Assembly: GCA_021795795.1 (NCBI GenBank)
Contig: JAJYPA010000041.1
Location: 1-31,523, forward strand
Length of the DNA: 31,523 bases
Source: Pseudomonadota bacterium
Lineage (GTDB): Bacteria; Pseudomonadota; Gammaproteobacteria; Halothiobacillales; Halothiobacillaceae
Reading direction: 5' to 3'
Within the stretch, counting starts at the first letter, position 1. Each line of letters starts with the position of its first letter. The notes below the pieces were generated by a model. It had not been told where the DNA came from. It saw only the letters and a program-made list of their open reading frames with translations, and did not search any database. Below are positions 31,282 to 31,523 of this stretch, in pieces. A program made the translations under genes and the position numbers.

Positions 31282-31523
31282 ATGAAAAAGAGTAACGCTA
31301 TCCGCAAGACTTCCCTGGCCACCGTAGCCATTACCGTTATTGCTGCTTTGGGTTTCGCTGGTGCCGCTGCGGCTGGGACGGCGATGGGTCGGTCGCACAC
31401 CGAAGACTCCGCCATTGTCGCGGCCAACAATGAGGTTGGGATCGCCATCACCGGCAACCTGACCAACTATCAGGAATCCGTCACTCCGGGTCCGGCTGAC
31501 ACGGAATCTGGCTGGCAGCCCGG
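31282..31523 (+). CDS. Secreted protein, 3' end cut by window
   Basis: ATG at 31282 follows GAGG; 80 codons are visible to the window edge. The N-terminus is a signal peptide (MKKSNAIRKTSLATVAITVIAALGFAGAAA, cleavage probably after AAA/AAG near residue 31). The mature start (TAMGRSHTEDSAIVAANNEVGIAITGNLTNYQES) is Gly/Asn/Thr-rich and lacks Cys. It could be a surface or pilus-related protein, transcribed away from the pilus operon. No family recognised on this fragment. Confidence 0.7.
   Translation, partial: MKKSNAIRKTSLATVAITVIAALGFAGAAAAGTAMGRSHTEDSAIVAANNEVGIAITGNLTNYQESVTPGPADTESGWQP

Noticed and set aside
1..31523. CRISPR array, tRNA or rRNA genes, IS transposase
   Set aside because: No regularly spaced repeats, cloverleaf sequences, rRNA motifs or transposase signatures were noticed on either strand by reading.

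Overview
The window is a gene-dense piece of a proteobacterial conjugative element, either a plasmid or an ICE. It carries a plasmid-type recombination and replication module, a type IV pilus operon, and conjugation-associated families (a TraB/Lnt-like protein and candidate MobI- and AcaB-like proteins). No rRNA, tRNA or core metabolic genes were seen. The gene mix would suit an Acidithiobacillus-like host, but that is a guess from gene content and not from any search.

Layout. (1) 1-2943, minus strand: small hypothetical genes (one zinc-ribbon-like and cut by the window edge) and a secreted lysozyme-like protein. (2) 3195-6954, minus: a Rad50/SbcC-like ATPase translationally coupled to a small gene interrupted by a 989-nt group II intron. 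The intron has lost nearly all of its maturase, but its splicing signals are still recognisable: 5' GTGCGAC, domain V, branch A, EBS1/IBS1, EBS2/IBS2 and delta. In-silico excision restores a 115-residue reading frame. (3) 7159-12671, minus: ssb, a Cys-rich 470-residue protein, a 90-residue protein, an Mre11/SbcD-like nuclease, a 120-residue protein and a DnaN-like sliding clamp. With SbcC this forms a phage-like recombination/replication set. (4) 13099-14693, plus: two genes of unknown function, one a four-helix membrane protein. (5) 14740-19630, minus: possible AcaB-like regulator, UvrD-like helicase, TraB/Lnt-like membrane protein and a possible MobI, behind a good sigma70-type promoter. (6) 19858-22906, minus: lipoprotein, outer-membrane barrel, methyltransferase, EAL-domain protein and an unknown protein, ending at a strong terminator. 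(7) 23149-31039, minus: a type IV pilus operon with two prepilins that have about 33-residue leaders, a PilX-like minor pilin, a PilT-like ATPase, a large prepilin-like protein, a PilP-like protein, a sulfotransferase-like protein and a lytic transglycosylase with two degenerate lysozyme-like repeats. (8) From 31282, plus: a truncated secreted protein.

The most interesting signals are the splice-competent but maturase-less group II intron; a 58-bp element present in identical orientation and spacing before the pilus operon and the lipoprotein/EAL operon, with a weaker third copy before the plus-strand genes, which suggests one shared activator; a sulfotransferase-like gene inside a pilus operon; and the triple lysozyme-fold transglycosylase. 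A recurrent arrangement of overlapping hairpins is also seen at three operon ends.
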